A stretch of 64,000 nucleotides of DNA. It comes from JAHRVQ01 sp029941905 (GTDB lineage Bacteria > Pseudomonadota > Gammaproteobacteria > Pseudomonadales > Azotimanducaceae). This document shows, piece after piece, positions 35,741 through 44,709 of this stretch (position 1 is its first letter; each line of letters begins with the position of its first letter). The stretch spans positions 124,001-188,000 of the forward strand of contig JAPYTQ010000004.1 of NCBI GenBank assembly GCA_029941905.1, written 5' to 3'. A model generated the notes under the pieces. The model searched no databases. It was not told where the DNA came from and saw only the letters and a list, made by a program, of their open reading frames with translations. Position numbers and translations under genes: made by a program.

Positions 35741-37444
35741 GTGATTGATATTATTCCTCTGGAAGTAACATCGCTGAAGGTTCTCCAGCCGCAACTGGCA
35801 GCGAGTCTGGAAAAAGCATCCGGTCAATTTGAGTCTTTTGTTGTCGGACGCTCAGCAGATGATGCAATATCTGCCAGTCAGCAATGTATTGGCGATATCG
35901 TAGGTATCTTAAAGATGCTTCAGATGCCTGGTGCGCTCAGGCTGGCCCAGGAAATGATGAACATGCTGGAAAAGATGGCGGATGAACCTGCAGCGTCGGA
36001 GTTCTGTTTTGATGCGCTGACTCAGGCTTTCGTGTGGCTGCCTCGCTATTTTGAGTATGTAACAGACCGTAATCAAGATGTGCCATCATTGGCGCTGCCA
36101 TTTATTAATCGATTACTCGCGGGGCTTAACGAGGCGTTGATTCTTGAATCAGAGATGGCTGAATTTGAATGTAGCGAGCCGGTTAGCCTGTTATCCGAGG
36201 GGTCGAAAAAAGATCCCGATTTAGCACCGCTGGTGTCCCGAATGCGGCTGATGTACCAGGTTGGCCTGGTTGGCCTGCTGCGTGAAGAAAACCTTGAGTT
36301 AAAATTACCGTTGATGCATCAAGCTGTTGCCCGGCTGGCTGATTCAGTGGGCGACTCACCTGTCCGAACTCAATGGCGACTGACAGAAGCCGTGCTTGAA
36401 GGGTTGTTAAGTGGTGACCTGCAGTTGGACTATACCCGAAAGCGCGTACTGTCTTTTGTTGAGCGAGAGTTAAGCGTATTCGAGAACGATTGTGATAATA
36501 CAGAGATTACGTTTTCTCCAGAGTTACTCATCGAGCTCGTCTATCTCGTCAACCTGTCCGCCTCCAGTGATCCGGCGATTTCAGAAGTTTTTAGCAAGCT
36601 CGGGCTGGCACGTTTCAGTGTAACGGACAGGGTTTTGCAGATAGAAAGATCGGTTATTCATGGACCGACCGCAGAAACCATGCTGGCGGTAGCCAAAGTT
36701 TTGCAGGAGGAACTGTCTCAAAGCAAAGCCACATTGGAAACTGCTGCGAAGGGATATTCAGGCAAAGTGGATTTATCACCACTGGTCTCAATGTTCCAGC
36801 GTACCTCGGATATTTTGTCTGTGGTTGGCCTGAAAACTCCGGCGGATATTCTTGCGAAAATTAAATACAGCGTTGGAGAATGGGCCGACGGCACTGATTA
36901 TTCGGAAGAAAATCTACTGGAGGTTGCAGATGGTTTACTTTTTATTGAAAGCACCCTGGGGAATTTAAGCCGCCTGGACCTGAACTTTGAAGGTGTTGCT
37001 GATGAAGAGACCAAGTTAGCGATGGTGGCAAAAAATCAGCTCAATGAAGCTGAGGCCATTGTTATAAAGGAAGCTCTGGCTGGATTGGCCGAATCGAAGA
37101 AGGAAATGAGCAACTTTATCAAATCAGACTATGAACTGACGCATATGCGTAAGATGAGCGACAATCTGGCATCTATTCGTGGTGGCTTTCAGGTTCTGAA
37201 TCTGGATAGGGCTGCATCGATTCTTTTAAACTTCGAAAAATTCATTCAAGCGGTGGTAAAAAACGGTATCGAAGATGAGCAGACTCAACACTTGGCTGAA
37301 ACCATGGCTGATGTACTCATAGCCCTTGAATATTATCTGTCAGAAATCGAACTCTATGGCGTTGCACCGGCGAGTGCGCTGGATGTTGCTGAACAAAGCC
37401 TGGCAGCCCAGAAACTGGTTAGTGATCAGTTAGGCTTTGCATAA
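35741..37444 (+). CDS. Stand-alone protein resembling the N-terminal region of ChpA/PilL
   Basis: 567 residues, GTG start, almost wholly helical with no membrane segment. Residues about 20-80 (IVGILKMLQMPGALRLAQEM) and 450-510 (LASIRGGFQVLNLDRAASIL) match the pseudo-histidine-phosphotransfer bundles in the N-terminal half of ChpA/PilL chemosensory kinases, where the phospho-accepting His is missing. No CheA kinase, CheW-like or receiver domain is attached. It is the last gene of the operon, 55 bases after the helicase, and its stop is 2 bases from that of the convergent LLM gene. It may be a scaffold or a signal-binding module; its partner kinase, if any, is not in the window. Confidence 0.7.
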   Translation: MIDIIPLEVTSLKVLQPQLAASLEKASGQFESFVVGRSADDAISASQQCIGDIVGILKMLQMPGALRLAQEMMNMLEKMADEPAASEFCFDALTQAFVWLPRYFEYVTDRNQDVPSLALPFINRLLAGLNEALILESEMAEFECSEPVSLLSEGSKKDPDLAPLVSRMRLMYQVGLVGLLREENLELKLPLMHQAVARLADSVGDSPVRTQWRLTEAVLEGLLSGDLQLDYTRKRVLSFVERELSVFENDCDNTEITFSPELLIELVYLVNLSASSDPAISEVFSKLGLARFSVTDRVLQIERSVIHGPTAETMLAVAKVLQEELSQSKATLETAAKGYSGKVDLSPLVSMFQRTSDILSVVGLKTPADILAKIKYSVGEWADGTDYSEENLLEVADGLLFIESTLGNLSRLDLNFEGVADEETKLAMVAKNQLNEAEAIVIKEALAGLAESKKEMSNFIKSDYELTHMRKMSDNLASIRGGFQVLNLDRAASILLNFEKFIQAVVKNGIEDEQTQHLAETMADVLIALEYYLSEIELYGVAPASALDVAEQSLAAQKLVSDQLGFA

Positions 37445-37446
37445 CA

Positions 37447-38316
37447 CTAAAGGTTCCGGTACCGGTCGATTTGATCTTTCCAGGCCAGGGCTTCATCCGG
37501 ATTCTTGATCCAGGTCTCCATGCCGATTGTCGGCGACACCGGAACCAGGACTCTCTTGACGCCCATAGCTGCCAGCCGGGCGATTTCCTGCAGATTGGGT
37601 GGCAGACTCGTCGTTATCTCTATTGTCTCTGGATCACGCCCATTTGCATGGGCCGTCGTCCTGGCGAGCCGAATAAGATCTTCAGAAATACCACGGGCGG
37701 GGAAAAAGCCGTCTCCAATTCGCCCTGCTCGTCGAGCCGCAGCCCTTGTATGCCCGCCGATAATAATCGGCACGTTGCCGTTTACCGGCTGCGGTCTGCA
37801 ATAGGCACCTTTGAACTGAACAAATTCCCCGTCAAATGTAGGCGCGTCCTGCGACCAGAGTGCTCTCATCGCCGCAATGTACTCGTCAGTTCTCGCCCCC
37901 CGCGTAGCAAAATCAGCACCTAGCGCGTCGAATTCTTCTTCTAACCAGCCAACTCCCACACCAATTATGATGCGTCCTTTTGACATTGAGTCCAGCGTGG
38001 CTATCTGTTTGGCCGTGATAACAGGGTTGTGCTGGGGCAGGATCAGTATGCCTGTTCCGAGTTTAATCGTGGAAGTCCTGGCCGCGACGTAGGCCATCCA
38101 GATCAACGGGTCAGGCAGGGGGATATCGTTGGCACCACCGGCGATTTTACCGTCCGGTGAATAAGGGTAGGGGGATTGATAGCCTGCAGGCAGCACAGTA
38201 TGTTCAACCGTCCAAGCAGATTCAAACCCTGCTTCTTCACCAGCCTGCATGAGTTCAACCGCCCTGGCTGGATCAGCGTAGTACCCTGTGTTGCAATAGC
38301 GTAAGCCAAATTCCAT
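37447..38316 (-). CDS. LLM-class F420-dependent oxidoreductase
   Basis: A 289-residue luciferase-like TIM-barrel protein (TIGR03619-like). Typical parts are EAGEEAGFESAWTVEHTVLP, IKLGTGILILPQHNPVITAK, KGRIIIGVGVGWLEEEFDALG and PIIIGGHTRAAARRAGRIGDG. Members use F420 or FMN; F420 use is an annotation habit and is uncertain in a gammaproteobacterium. It precedes an ABM-domain protein and an SDR on the minus strand, perhaps as one oxidative catabolic unit. The substrate is unknown. Confidence 0.88.
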   Translation of the reverse strand: MEFGLRYCNTGYYADPARAVELMQAGEEAGFESAWTVEHTVLPAGYQSPYPYSPDGKIAGGANDIPLPDPLIWMAYVAARTSTIKLGTGILILPQHNPVITAKQIATLDSMSKGRIIIGVGVGWLEEEFDALGADFATRGARTDEYIAAMRALWSQDAPTFDGEFVQFKGAYCRPQPVNGNVPIIIGGHTRAAARRAGRIGDGFFPARGISEDLIRLARTTAHANGRDPETIEITTSLPPNLQEIARLAAMGVKRVLVPVSPTIGMETWIKNPDEALAWKDQIDRYRNL

Positions 38317-38342
38317 TGATATCCCTCATCAGCGTGCGAACG

Positions 38343-38645
38343 CTAGACTACTTTTTCAAACGTTTCGAGGTTCGGATGCCCCAGATAGGTGCCTTTGGGT
38401 GCCGATGTCTGTGCGTGCGCCTTGCGGAAGCTCTCAGACTCTGTCCAGGCCACGAAGTCCTTTCTGCTGGTCCAGACGGTATGGGAAGCATACAGGACGT
38501 GGTCATCTGTTTGTGGTCCCTTGAGCAGGGAAAATGATTCAAAACCCGGGACTGATGCCAGATAGGTGTCCCGTTCACGCCAGATTTTTTCGAACCCTTC
38601 TTCGAATCCTCTGGCTATCTGAAACCTATTCATCGCGATAAACAT
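38343..38645 (-). CDS. Antibiotic biosynthesis monooxygenase (ABM) domain protein
   Basis: A 100-residue single-domain protein with the dimeric alpha-beta barrel pattern: FIAMNRFQIARGFEEGFEKIW, then VPGFESFSLLKGP, HTVWTSRKDFVAWTESESFR and KAHAQ. This arrangement is close to IsdG/HmuD-like haem-degrading monooxygenases, including the FxxW and the His after the SESFRKAH segment. Haem breakdown is possible but not shown; small ABM proteins have many roles. It lies 26 bases upstream of the LLM gene on the same strand. Confidence 0.8.
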   Translation of the reverse strand: MFIAMNRFQIARGFEEGFEKIWRERDTYLASVPGFESFSLLKGPQTDDHVLYASHTVWTSRKDFVAWTESESFRKAHAQTSAPKGTYLGHPNLETFEKVV

Positions 38646-38775
38646 AGTTTTCTCTGGCGGCAGGTGTATAAACGTCCATGGATTCTGCGCCCCATGGTAC
38701 GCTGTTCATTGGATAAGAACCAGTTGCGCCGGTCTTTGTGCCAGTCAAGGACGAATCAAAGATTCGTTGTTGAGG

Positions 38776-39636
38776 TTATTCACGCACAAAGTTGGTTATA
38801 GGCGGGTTGGTCCCACTGGCAATGTTCTGGGCGCGGTTGAGGATAATATCGTTGAAATCGTCGTGGGTTAGTATATACAGTCGTTCTGATCGAATACCTT
38901 CAAAAACGACATCTGCCAGTTCACTGGGCTGCATACCCTGACGTAAGAAATCTACCATCAGACCTCTCATCTTTTGTTGCTCTGGTGTGGGTGTTACCGC
39001 CTCTTCTGCATTTGATAATCGGCTGGGTCTGTTGCGATCACTGTTCAGAATATTCGTATTGACAAAACCAGGACAGAGCACCGAGGCACCGATATGCAAA
39101 CCCTGGCTGTGAAGATCGCGATACAGGTTTTCAGTGAGTGCCACGACGCCATGTTTGGTAACGGAGTAGGATGCATTGGTGCTGCCACCGATAAGCCCGG
39201 CGACCGAGGCCGTATTAACGATATGGCAGTCGTCATCCTGCTCAATCATATGCGGTACAAACACCCGCAAACCGTGAATTACACTCCAGAGGTTGACCCC
39301 AATCACCCACTCCCAGTCTTTTTGGGAACTTTCCCAGGCGTTGCCACCTCCGCCAACACCGGCGTTGTTGAACAGGACATTGACGGCGCCAAAATGGTCA
39401 AGGGCTTTTTGAGCGAGTTGTTCGATCTCTTCGAGAACAGAGACATCGGTTTTTACGGTTAATATGTTGTTTTTACCATCAGCCTGCAGTTCTTCAGCCG
39501 CTTTGTTGAGGATATCCTCTTCAATATCGGCCATGACAACATGCATACCCTCGGCCAGGCATTTTTCCGTAAGACCTCGTCCGATACCGCTGGCGGCACC
39601 TGTGATAACAGCCACCTTGCCTTCAAAGTTTTGCAT
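38776..39636 (-). CDS. Short-chain dehydrogenase/reductase (classical SDR)
   Basis: A 286-residue NAD(P)-dependent oxidoreductase with intact motifs: TGAASGIGRG for the cofactor, an Asp after beta-2 (MADIEED) that favours NAD, NNAGVGGGG, and catalytic Ser with YSVTKHG (Tyr and Lys). The C-terminal extension (PTPEQQKMRGLMVDFLRQG, then PPITNFVRE) is like SDRs annotated as acting on large alcohols or steroids. It is first of the minus-strand run SDR, ABM, LLM, with 130 bases to the ABM gene. The substrate is unknown. Confidence 0.9.
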   Translation of the reverse strand: MQNFEGKVAVITGAASGIGRGLTEKCLAEGMHVVMADIEEDILNKAAEELQADGKNNILTVKTDVSVLEEIEQLAQKALDHFGAVNVLFNNAGVGGGGNAWESSQKDWEWVIGVNLWSVIHGLRVFVPHMIEQDDDCHIVNTASVAGLIGGSTNASYSVTKHGVVALTENLYRDLHSQGLHIGASVLCPGFVNTNILNSDRNRPSRLSNAEEAVTPTPEQQKMRGLMVDFLRQGMQPSELADVVFEGIRSERLYILTHDDFNDIILNRAQNIASGTNPPITNFVRE

Positions 39637-39733
39637 TCTGGAATTTCCGTTGCTTGAAGTTAAACAGAGAATAACGTAATACCCGCTATGTCGGGCGCAG
39701 AAGTCAGACGGTGAACAAGATATAATAGGTCAC

Positions 39734-40468
39734 ATGAATGGTATTGATTGTTTTTTTGAAGGTGTAAAACTGGTTCGTCAGCCAGGTTTACGCCAGTATG
39801 TCATTATCCCGTTGATCATTAATATCGTCATATTGTCGTTAGTGATGGCTTACGGCGTTTCACAATATGATCTTTGGATACAGACACTGGCTGGTTGGCT
39901 ACCGGAATGGCTGCAGTTCCTGTCCTGGCTTATAGGATTGTTGACGGCGGTTGTGGTGTTCGCTATTGGCATCTATACGTTTTCTATCTTCGCCAATATT
40001 GTCGCTTCCCCATTTAATGCTGTGCTCTCAGAAAAAGTTGAAGAATACCTGGTTGCGGGGTACCGGTCGCAATCCATCAATGTGGCGACCGTGCTTTTCC
40101 GTGCTATCGGGCGAGAACTCACCAAACTGCTTTACTTCCTGCCACGACTGCTGGGCCTTGTTATTCTGTCGTTTATCCCGGGCATCAATGTGCTCGCACC
40201 CTTCGCCTGGATTCTGTTTGGAGGCTGGATGATGAGCGTTCAATATACGGACTACGCAGCGGATAATAATCAGGTCAGTTTTGCAGACCTGAGACGTCGC
40301 CTGCGGGGCAATCTTTTTCATGCAATCCTGTTCGGCACCGTCGTTTACTTTGTTGTTGCGATTCCCCTGTTAAACCTGGTGCTGATCCCGGTGGCGGTTG
40401 CAGGTGGCACGGTGTTTTGGGTAGAAGTGCTGCGAGACAACAATCAACCCGAGTCCGGGTCACGTTGA
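39734..40468 (+). CDS. EI24/CysZ-like membrane protein
   Basis: A 244-residue inner-membrane protein. The N-terminus GIDCFFEGVKLVRQPGLRQY and the central FANIVASPFNAVLSEKVEEY match the EI24/CysZ family, in which CysZ takes part in sulphate uptake. It has about six hydrophobic stretches, with FIPGINVLAPFAWILFGGWM near the middle and a YTDYAADNN segment before the last pair. No cysteine-biosynthesis gene is adjacent. Its end overlaps the convergent SRPBCC gene by 25 bases. Confidence 0.88.
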   Translation: MNGIDCFFEGVKLVRQPGLRQYVIIPLIINIVILSLVMAYGVSQYDLWIQTLAGWLPEWLQFLSWLIGLLTAVVVFAIGIYTFSIFANIVASPFNAVLSEKVEEYLVAGYRSQSINVATVLFRAIGRELTKLLYFLPRLLGLVILSFIPGINVLAPFAWILFGGWMMSVQYTDYAADNNQVSFADLRRRLRGNLFHAILFGTVVYFVVAIPLLNLVLIPVAVAGGTVFWVEVLRDNNQPESGSR

Positions 40469-40977
40469 GTCATTGGGATAAACCCGACTTCCATGGAAGA
40501 AACCAAGTCTGGATTGGCATCCCTCAGATCCTTGCCGTGGTCCAATATTGAAGTGAGATTGGTCATAAAAAATATCCAACAGGACCGACAATTCAGATGA
40601 CCCAACACTTTACCATCGGCTGTATTTTGGATTTTTGACTGGATCAGTTGGACTTCTGTCTGGCTATTGAACGCACGAAAATAAATATCAACCTGCATTT
40701 GGCCAAAGCTGAAGGAAAACTGTTTTTCAGGGGTCAGGGTAGTGATCGTGCCGTCGACAGAGAATCCTTGGCGAAATTCCCAGTTGTAGTTGTCACCCGC
40801 CTGGGGCAGTTCATCATCTGCTCGCCGGTTGCTATTTTTGCTGTATGCGCTGTGAGCGATGAAAAAAGATTCCAAACCGCGGCTCTCTGTCCAAGTGCGG
40901 AAGACGCGACTGAGAGGGGCGTTGTAATAGTAGGTGAGTTCGAATTTTGACCAGTCGTAAGATTCAGGGTCGATCAT
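40444..40977 (-). CDS. SRPBCC (START/AHSA1-like) domain protein
   Basis: A 177-residue single-domain protein. The ATG at 40977 is preferred to a TTG at 41010. The pattern FELTYYYNAPLSRVFRTWTE, then LESFF, and DNYNWEFRQGFSVDGTITTL is that of AHSA1-like ligand-binding helix-grip proteins. It ends with a helix bearing a Cys-rich GHLNCRSCWIFFMTNLTSIL. The ligand is unknown. It is immediately downstream of the isocitrate/isopropylmalate dehydrogenase family gene (37 bases) and could share its transcript. Confidence 0.78.
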   Translation of the reverse strand: MIDPESYDWSKFELTYYYNAPLSRVFRTWTESRGLESFFIAHSAYSKNSNRRADDELPQAGDNYNWEFRQGFSVDGTITTLTPEKQFSFSFGQMQVDIYFRAFNSQTEVQLIQSKIQNTADGKVLGHLNCRSCWIFFMTNLTSILDHGKDLRDANPDLVSSMEVGFIPMTQRDPDSG

Positions 40978-41014
40978 GTTTTCTGTTACCTTCGTCAGGA
41001 GACCTTCCAACCTG

Positions 41015-42106
41015 TTATAGGAAATCTGCTATTGCATTGCAAAATTCTGTTGTACTGGCATCGCCCCCTTGGTCTTTCGTTAGAAACCTGGCTTCCCGAT
41101 AAACTGCCTTCACCGCTTGCCTCAACTTGTCTGAATCTGATTCGAATCCTAGATAATCCAGCATCATGCATGCAGACAACAACGTCGCGGTGGGATTAAT
41201 AATGTTCTGGCCTGCAATATCAGGCGCGGTGCCATGCGCAGACTCGAAATAGGCGTAGTCAGTGCCATAACAGCCAGAAGGTGCCAGGCCAAGGCCGCCT
41301 ATCAAACCGGCCGCGCCATCAGACATTATGTCACCATAGAGGTTGGGCATGACGATAACGTCAAAATGTTGTGGATTTGTGATCATACGACAGAGGAAGT
41401 CATCGATAATATAGGTGTTGAATTCAATATCCGCGTATTCTTTTGCGATTTCCGTCGCTATCTCCCTGAAGTAACCATCTGACACGCTCAGCATGTTGTA
41501 TTTGCAAGTGACCGTGACCCGTTTTTGCTGACCCCTTTTTCGTGCCAGTTCAAATGCAAAGCGGATCACCCGCTCCGAACCTTTTTTGGTAATCGCCTTG
41601 ATGGCGTATTTACCAGGTGTCAAATCCGACAGATTGGCGCGTGCATGCCTTGAGTAAAAATTCAGTGCCTGCAATTCTTCGATATCACCCTCAAGTCCCA
41701 GGTAAAGATCTTCCAGGTTCTCTCGAACGATGGTGAAGTCGATACCTTCCGGATTGACCAATGGCGTTTTAAAACCCGGGTACCATTCACAGGGCCGGAC
41801 ATTGGCATAGGTTTGTTTTCCCCATCGCAGATAAAACAACGCAGCCGTGCTGGCACCGCTGGTTGAGCCGAACCAGGTACAGTCACAGGCGTCGATGGCG
41901 GCTTTGGTTTCATCTGGAAAAGCCTGCCCTGTTTGAGTTTGAGCAGCCTCACCTATCAATGGCCGCTCAAACTCGATAGGCAATTGCATTGCTTGCAGCA
42001 GGTCAACCGACGGTATCATGACTTCTGGTGACGCGTCATCCCCATCAAATACAGCCACCCGTTTTGTGGAAGTCTCTGTCTGTTTTTTGTGTTTCGTATC
42101 AGGCAT
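41015..42106 (-). CDS. Isocitrate/isopropylmalate dehydrogenase family protein
   Basis: The frame opens at 42184, but the ATG at 42106 is more likely and leaves a 66-base gap to the divergent dioxygenase. It gives 363 residues. Family features are VAVFDGDDASPEV near the start, the substrate-arginine region YANVRPCEWYPG, IVRENLEDLYLGLEG, the catalytic Lys in VTCKYNML, the metal-binding aspartates in IVMPNLYGDIMSDGAAGLIG, and the NAD loop ESAHGTAPDIAGQNIINPTA. This is the NAD-type subgroup close to isocitrate dehydrogenase or homoisocitrate/tartrate dehydrogenases. The first segment reads DGDDASPEV where relatives have GDGIGPEV, so the loop is altered. Confidence 0.87.
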   Translation of the reverse strand: MPDTKHKKQTETSTKRVAVFDGDDASPEVMIPSVDLLQAMQLPIEFERPLIGEAAQTQTGQAFPDETKAAIDACDCTWFGSTSGASTAALFYLRWGKQTYANVRPCEWYPGFKTPLVNPEGIDFTIVRENLEDLYLGLEGDIEELQALNFYSRHARANLSDLTPGKYAIKAITKKGSERVIRFAFELARKRGQQKRVTVTCKYNMLSVSDGYFREIATEIAKEYADIEFNTYIIDDFLCRMITNPQHFDVIVMPNLYGDIMSDGAAGLIGGLGLAPSGCYGTDYAYFESAHGTAPDIAGQNIINPTATLLSACMMLDYLGFESDSDKLRQAVKAVYREARFLTKDQGGDASTTEFCNAIADFL

Positions 42107-42172
42107 AGGGGCAACATCCTTAAGCTTTTTATCATTATCTGTCGTAGTATTCACTGTAGGAGGGAATTTGTC

Positions 42173-43033
42173 ATGGGTTATCAAACAATCAGCGTGGACG
42201 GATCAATCGGTCCGGTGGGCGCTGAAGTGTCAGGGGTTGATTTATCGCAACCGTTTTCTGAAGCCGTGCTTAGCGAAATCCATTCGGCGTGGCTCGAGCA
42301 TCATGTATTATTCTTCAGGGACCAGAACCTCACCCCTACACAACAAGCCGGGTTTGCGGCCAACTTTGGCGAGCTGGATGTTTACCCGTTTATGAAGGCG
42401 CTAGATTCACATTCCAACGTGATCCCCATCATCAAGGAAGCGGATTCCTCCATGAACTTTGGTGGTGCCTGGCATACGGATACTTCTTATCTGGATCTGC
42501 CGCCCAAGGCGACATTGCTGTACGCGGTAGAAGTGCCTGATGAGGGTGGGGATACCCTGTTTGCGGATGCGACGGCAGCCTATGCAGAACTTAGTGACGG
42601 AATGAAACAGACCCTTGAGGGTCTGGATGGCATCTACTCGCCGAAAATGGTACATGGTGCCAGTGGAGATTATGCTCAGGTTGCAGCACGTGAAAACCTG
42701 GGAGAAGCCTACGGCGGCAATACGGAATTTACAGAACAGGAAGTCGAACATCCACTGATCCGTACCCATGTCGAAACCGGGAAAAAGAGTATCTACTGCA
42801 GCAAACCCCATACCCACCGTATTGATGGCTGGACCCGGGAAGAGAGTATTCCCCTATTCAGTTACCTGATGAACTATTTGACCCAGGACCGCTTTGTTAC
42901 CCGTTTTAAATGGCGCAATGGCAGCCTGGCCATGTGGGACAACCGCTGTGTGTTCCACAATGCGCTCAATGACTATGCCGGTAAGCGGCGTCACATGCAC
43001 CGGGTTATCGTCCAGGGTGAGAAACCCGTTTGA
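42173..43033 (+). CDS. TauD/TfdA-family Fe(II)/2-oxoglutarate dioxygenase
   Basis: A 286-residue dioxygenase. The ATG at 42173 follows AGGAGGGA, so the longer open frame from 42089 is rejected. Iron ligands are visible: His and Asp in AWHTDTSYLDLPP, and the distal His in MWDNRCVFHNALND. The 2-oxoglutarate-binding Arg is in KRRHMHRVIVQ. The family includes taurine, 2,4-D and alkylsulphate dioxygenases; the substrate here cannot be named. It is divergent from the dehydrogenase at 41015. A second TauD-type gene is at 52787-53602. Confidence 0.92.
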   Translation: MGYQTISVDGSIGPVGAEVSGVDLSQPFSEAVLSEIHSAWLEHHVLFFRDQNLTPTQQAGFAANFGELDVYPFMKALDSHSNVIPIIKEADSSMNFGGAWHTDTSYLDLPPKATLLYAVEVPDEGGDTLFADATAAYAELSDGMKQTLEGLDGIYSPKMVHGASGDYAQVAARENLGEAYGGNTEFTEQEVEHPLIRTHVETGKKSIYCSKPHTHRIDGWTREESIPLFSYLMNYLTQDRFVTRFKWRNGSLAMWDNRCVFHNALNDYAGKRRHMHRVIVQGEKPV

Positions 43034-43257
43034 CCGGTGCTTGTCTGGGTCGACTTGCCGATGGATTTGACGTAAGCAACATTAGTATTTGATTTGTTTG
43101 CGAATTCACTATCCATCTTACCTGCATGGAAATTGTCACCCTTACCGTTCGGGCAGGGCAACCCAAACTGGTGACTCTTCCACTTCGATAGACGTGTGAC
43201 AAGATTTACTCCGGCACTTTACGCCGACCGCATGAATTCTGATGAAGACCTGTGTAT

Positions 43258-44691
43258 CTAATTGGCAAAGACCACAGGCTTTCGATCTTTCCACGGCTCG
43301 GCGATTTCAAGTTGCCGGGCAATATCGAGGAGTTCGGATTCGCCCCCCATCGGGGCAAAAAAATGCATGCCGAGTGGCAACTCACCAGGGCCGATTCCAC
43401 AGGGGACCGATATGGCGGGTAAACCCGTAAAATTGGCAACTGGCGTGTGAGGAACCAGTGCCATTGCTGCTTCAAACCATTCATCTAATGTGCCGCCACT
43501 AAGCAATGTGATAGCGCTGCCCAGTTTTGGTGTTGACTGGGTCATCGACGGCGTCAATATCAGATCCCAGTGCCCGAAAAAACTTCCCAGAAAGCGACTC
43601 ACCTGATTGGAATATCCAATTGCACTGGCATAGTCAAAAGCGCTCAGTTCAGCCCCGGCTGCGGCCATCTGTAGTGTCGTGGGCTCGAGGGTATCCGGTC
43701 CTGGTTGCCGTTTGGTAAGCGGCACCAGTTTTTTTATGTTGGAATGCGCCATGGTGAACCACAGTGTCCTGAAACTCGCAATGATGGCGCCATCCTTCAC
43801 AACATCTGGAGTCGCTTCCTCGACCTGGTGCCCCAGACTGCTTAGCGTTTCAGCAATTCGCTCCGTCTCAGCGCGGGTTTCGGCAGAAAACGGTTGACCA
43901 CCCCAGGGGTCCAGACTTAAAGCAATTCGATACTTTTTTGGCGCGTCATTTAGTTTTTCCAGGTAGGAAACAGCAGGTCTGTTTGTCACTACTCCTTCTC
44001 CTGCAGCAGGCCCTGCTACTGCATCAAGAAACGCCGCCGTGTCACGAACAGTTCTCGAGTTGCAGCCTTCTGCTATTAACGGTCCCGTGACATCATTTAA
44101 TGTGGGTCCCAGGGTCACGAGCCCGCGAGAGGTTTTCAAACCAACGTTGCCGCAGATACTTGCAGGGATACGAGTAGAACCACCACCATCATTAGTATGC
44201 GCAATGGGCACGGCCCCGGCTGCAACCAACGCTGCAGAACCGCCACTTGAACCTCCGGTGATGTGAGCTGTGTTCCATGGGTTTTTTGTCTGGCCCGTCG
44301 CCAGGGATTCCGTCGTCAGTGTTAGACCGAACTCCGGACAAGTAGTCCGACCGATCACACTAAATCCGGCATCCAGCATACGCTGGGCTAAATAGCTGGT
44401 AAAAGGCGGGACAAAACCGGTGGTAAGACGGGAGCCCATTTCCTGGGTCATCCCCGCGATACCTGCGCCCAGGTCTTTCAGGAATGTTGGCACGCCTTTA
44501 AACCTGGCGTTTTCATTGACTGTATCTGCAGTTCTATCGTCCACAAATCCAACAACGGCGTTAAGCTGATTATTAACAGCCTCGGTCGCCCGTCTCGCCG
44601 TTTCGCTCAGCTCTTCTGCCGTCACTTCACCGCTACTAACCAGCTCGGCAAGCCCTAGCGCGTCATAGCGGGTATATTCTTCAACATTCAT
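43258..44691 (-). CDS. Amidase signature family protein
   Basis: A 477-residue amidase. The ATG at 44691 follows AGGAGG by 5 bases. The catalytic triad parts are the Lys in VPTFLKDLGAG, cis-Ser and nucleophile Ser in ITGGSSGGSAALVAAGAVP, and the stretch HTNDGGGSTRIPASICGNVG. The C-terminus has the PVANFTGLPAISVPCGIG motif. Such enzymes hydrolyse amides; GatA-like function is unlikely because no GatC/GatB is near. Substrate is unknown. It is a single gene, followed by no close partner on the same strand. Confidence 0.92.
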   Translation of the reverse strand: MNVEEYTRYDALGLAELVSSGEVTAEELSETARRATEAVNNQLNAVVGFVDDRTADTVNENARFKGVPTFLKDLGAGIAGMTQEMGSRLTTGFVPPFTSYLAQRMLDAGFSVIGRTTCPEFGLTLTTESLATGQTKNPWNTAHITGGSSGGSAALVAAGAVPIAHTNDGGGSTRIPASICGNVGLKTSRGLVTLGPTLNDVTGPLIAEGCNSRTVRDTAAFLDAVAGPAAGEGVVTNRPAVSYLEKLNDAPKKYRIALSLDPWGGQPFSAETRAETERIAETLSSLGHQVEEATPDVVKDGAIIASFRTLWFTMAHSNIKKLVPLTKRQPGPDTLEPTTLQMAAAGAELSAFDYASAIGYSNQVSRFLGSFFGHWDLILTPSMTQSTPKLGSAITLLSGGTLDEWFEAAMALVPHTPVANFTGLPAISVPCGIGPGELPLGMHFFAPMGGESELLDIARQLEIAEPWKDRKPVVFAN

Positions 44692-44709
44692 AATATCCTC
44701 CTGGAACAT

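Noticed and set aside
28717..37444. Calling the operon a canonical Zorya system
   Set aside because: The MotA-like protein has no long cytoplasmic tail and no ZorC, SNF2-type ZorD or HNH-type ZorE is present. The similarity is of concept only.
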